From NCBI GenBank assembly GCA_037447655.1, contig JBBHKE010001838.1, forward strand, positions 66,265 to 110,579: a DNA stretch of 44,315 nt. The letters run 5' to 3'. How positions within the stretch are numbered: the first letter of the stretch is position 1; each line of letters begins with the position of its first letter. The notes under the pieces are model-generated. The model did not search any database and was not told the origin of the DNA. It was given only the letters and a program-made list of their open reading frames with translations. The translations under genes and the position numbers were made by a program. This DNA is from Zygnema cylindricum (lineage: Eukaryota; Streptophyta; Zygnematophyceae; Zygnematales; Zygnemataceae). Positions 41,278 to 44,315 of the stretch are shown in pieces.

Positions 41278-43626
41278 TGTCTACATCTACTGCTACTGGT
41301 GGACCTCTAGCTGCAACGATGGTTGTAGAATAACAAGTTATAGGCCTTTCGTCCAGAATTCTTGTCTACAATGGCCAAAAGTATGCATACTGGGCAGCTA
41401 TGGTCGAATCATCTTTTGAAACTGTAGACTTGTTAGGAGTGCTAAATGGATCTCTTGCTGAAACGGATCCGAGTTGGGCGAAGAAAAACTCTCTCGCTCA
41501 AAACAATTTGATTCTTTATATATCAAAAAGTCTGGTTATGTCTCGGCTCAAGATGAAGAAGGCGAACGAGATTTGGACTTCACTGAAAACTTCCCATAAA
41601 AAGGCGAATGTCTAGGAGGAGCTCTTGGTGGCTGGCCGGATGTGGGACTACAAATACTCGGGGGGATCTATGGCCAAGTATTGCGATAAATTTTGGGAAC
41701 TCATTGATGCACAATCTTCAGCTCGTGGAATTTTTCCAGAGTTTCAGCAAGCCGCTCTGCTTTATAGAGGTCTCCCTAGTCATATGAAGGGAGTGTCTGC
41801 AGCTTTAAAAGGGCATAACAAGTCTAGCTGGACTTTTCAGTTAGCTTACAATCTTATATTAGAAGAAGAGTCTACAAGTAAGGTCCTTGATGGTGAAAAG
41901 AAAGTAGAAGCTTTCAATTCAGATTTTGATAGGAGAAATCAGTTTAATCAATACAAAAACCAGTTTAACCAGAATAAAAACAAGTTTAACCAGAATTAGA
42001 ACCAGTTTAATCAGGGTAGTCAGAGGAAAAATAGGCAGTCTTCTTATGCTTGTTTTTATTGTTCTGAAAAAAGATATGGTTACAGGTACTTTCCAAAGCT
42101 AAAAAAGGCAAATAAAACTGGTTTATACAGGCCTCGATGGCAACAAAGCCAGTTTCATCAAGGCTATTCTGGCAATCCCTCACAAGTAAATGCATTTTTT
42201 TCAACCTTTACAGATGATGCAGATTCATCTCTGAGCTTCAATGATGAAGAGGATGCGGAGTCATTTGCTCTGGCGGCAGCAATGGAGGGTCCCAAAGATG
42301 GCGGATGGATCATGGACACCAGGGCATCGGCCCACATATGTTTGGACAAGGCAATTTTTACAAATTTAAAGCAAACTCATCCGAAATATATCTACTATGC
42401 ATGTGGCATGAGTGTCCAGTCCTCAACACAGGGTGATTTATCTCTAATGGTAGATGTGGGGGGAAGGTATGTTAAAAGAACCCTCCACAATGTTTTACAT
42501 GTTCCAGACTTTAAAAAGAATCTATTTTCTACTTCTTTGGTAGAGAGTAAGGGTTTTGAGGTCACCCTTAAAAAGGGGGAGACAGGTTGTTAGTAAGCTA
42601 GGCAAAATAGCACTAACAGGAACTACAGATGCCAGTAAGATGTACAGGATGGACATGGCTGAATGCAAAGAAAAAGATGTTTTGTATTCTACTCTGTCAT
42701 CTGATAATGAATTATGGCAAAAGAGGTTACGACATATTAATCATGAAAGTCTGAAAAAGATAATGAATGTTGGATAAGTTAAAGGTGTTTCTCACACATC
42801 TCAGTCTGTGAAAACATGTGAAATATGTGAAAACATGTTATGGTTGCTCACTAGGCAAGATTCATAAATTGCCATTTCAACAAGAGACCGAAAACGGATC
42901 CACAAAAGTCCTCCAGCTCATTCAATCGGATGTCCTCAAACCATCCCATGTAGCACCAGCTGGAGGAGTTCAATATATGGTCACAATCACTGATGATTTC
43001 TCCACATACACCAAAGTATATTTTATGAAAAACAAAAGTGAAGTATTCACTCACTTCAAGCACTACAAGGTCTGGGCGGAGAAACTACACGAAGTTCCGA
43101 TCTTGGTGTTCAGATCGGATAATGGAGGTGAATACAACTCTAACAAATTTAAGCAATTTCTCCTTGATGAGGGTATAAGTTACAATCTGACAGTTCCATA
43201 TACTCCTAAGCAGAATGGAGTTTCGGAAAGACTAAACAGGACAGTCACAGAGATTGTTAGGTCTATACTTGCAGACAAGGGTATAGATTTGAAATTCTAG
43301 GCTGAAGCACTTAACTGTGCAGTCTATGTAAAGAATAGAATAGCATCCAGATCTGTAAGCACTACACCTTATAAGTTGTGGACGGGAAACGTACCGGATG
43401 TTAGTCACTTTAAAGTGTTTGGAAGTAAGTGCTTTATTTTAGATAACTCACCAGATAAGTGGAAAATGGAAGCCAAAGGCTTAGCAAGAATTCTCTAGGG
43501 TTATGATGATAATGCAAAGGGATACAAAGTGTACGTCTTAGATAAACCAAGGTTTTTTGTGGCTCGGAATATTCAGATTTAAGATGAACAGAATTCGGTT
43601 GATCTGTTCAAAGTCATGTTGAAATA
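41278..43626 (+). pseudogene. Ty1/copia gag-protease-integrase remnant, RT missing
   Basis: Starts MSTSTATGGPLAATMVVE, then a stop, then gag (NGQKYAYWAAMVESSFE; FQQAALLYRGLPSHMKGVSA) with an Asn/Gln/Phe-rich tail. The zinc knuckle is degenerate (CFYCSEKRYGYRYF, no His). The protease motif is WIMDTRASAHIC, with D-T-R-A in place of D-S/T-G-A. Next come NVLHVPDFKKNLFSTSLVES, a pre-integrase H-x3-H motif (LRHINHESLKK), CYGCSLGK, and an integrase core with FRSDNGGEYNSNKF and PYTPKQNGVSERLNRT, then KVFGSKCF. Interruptions: several in-frame stops, a frame change at ~42590, and a short duplication of GTGAAAACATGT (~42808-42839) that shifts the frame at the zinc motif. It ends before RT, with no 3' LTR, so it is dead and truncated. 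Confidence 0.85.
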
Positions 43627-43689
43627 AGTAGATTTTATATATTTTCTAGGTCTAAATTTATTAGAAAAGAAAAAGTAGGCAGCCTGCCT

Positions 43690-44315
43690 CTATCTTTTCT
43701 CTCTCTCTCGCCCCCATACTTGTTGTAGTCACTGAAGGAGAGAGAGAGAGAGCAATGGAGCCATGGCTGCCTCAACTCCATAGGAAGGACTAAAGAGTGG
43801 CTTAAGCCACTCTAAACAAAAGGAGGAGCCTTAAGGGCGCTGGCTTACTACAGAAGGGTGCACCGCGGTCCAGTACGGTGCAGTGATTTACGGTTTTACT
43901 GGTAAGGCACTAAAGCCGCTATTACACGCGGCAATCTAAACTGCACTTTAAGTTAGAGCCGGCATTATTTATGAACGCGCTATAAACAAAGCGAAAGCTT
44001 TGTTTTACGCGCTATAGGTAAAGTTTGTTCATGTCATGAAGCATAAAGCATCTTGACATAGATACACACCGCAACTCCCAAAGTCAATTTACTTAGATCA
44101 TGTAATGTTATCAAATTTATGATTACTTTGGGATATAGAGGATTGCCTGAAGATGCTGTCTGACCAATCTCGATTGCCGATGCGGCGCGAGATGGCCAGC
44201 CTCCAAGCTCAGGAAGGCCTGAGTTGGAAAACAAATCTCACCGAATTCGGTGAGAAATCAGGAAGGATACCTCAACTCCGTCGGTACCGAGGTAACGAGA
44301 GAGAGAGAGAGGAAG
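43690..44315. other. No gene; GA microsatellites and palindromes
   Basis: (GA)n runs are at ~43738-43752 and at the window end. A folded repeat (GCGCTATAAACAAAGC / GCTTTGTTTTACGCGC) is at 43977-44012. A perfect 20-bp palindrome, TCTCACCGAATTCGGTGAGA, is at 44236-44255. No coding exon is supported. Confidence 0.6.

Noticed and set aside
1-44315. tRNA, rRNA or snoRNA genes
   Set aside because: I saw no cloverleaf, A/B-box pair or rRNA-like block by eye. A covariance-model scan would be needed to exclude small RNAs.

Overview
This is nuclear DNA from a plant, in a gene-poor, repeat-rich stretch. The plant assignment rests on four things: a Root_cap-domain fragment, a leucine-rich-repeat (LRR) gene built from 72-nt phase-2 exons (the plant receptor pattern), decayed Ty1/copia retrotransposons, and GT-AG introns throughout. 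Nothing in the sequence fixes the species. There is one 10-N assembly gap.

Layout. 0-2.5 kb: inverted-repeat elements and a purine tract. 3.1-4.0 kb: two minus-strand coding blocks of a Root_cap-family gene. 4.2-5.9 kb: simple repeats and GTAC-rich DNA. 6.1-26.2 kb, plus strand: one very long gene, assembled here from 16 exons that all join in phase with no stop. It encodes a signal peptide, an LRR N-terminal cap, at least eight LRRs, an EGF-like module, a papain-like cysteine protease with its Cys/His/Asn residues, and two more EGF-like modules. Its second intron (about 8 kb) holds satellite-like purine arrays and decayed copia elements. Its LRR exons lie in tandemly duplicated exon-plus-intron units. 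26.2-30.4 kb: inverted-repeat elements, CT and purine tracts, hairpin repeats, an A-rich degenerate tandem repeat and the N gap. 30.5-37.5 kb, minus strand: a convergent relative of the first gene, carrying papain, EGF, EGF and then four LysM domains. Its protease and EGF part has frameshifts and lost splice sites, while its LysM exons are open and join in phase. 39.2-43.6 kb: two copia relatives lying head to head. 43.7-44.3 kb: no gene seen.

Main point. The two convergent genes describe a family of secreted plant proteins that join pattern-recognition ectodomains (LRR in one, LysM in the other) to a papain-fold protease through EGF-like modules. I know of no described plant protein with this domain order. 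It is the best candidate here for an undescribed system. A secreted protease targeted to peptide or glycan ligands at the cell surface is an inference from domains only.
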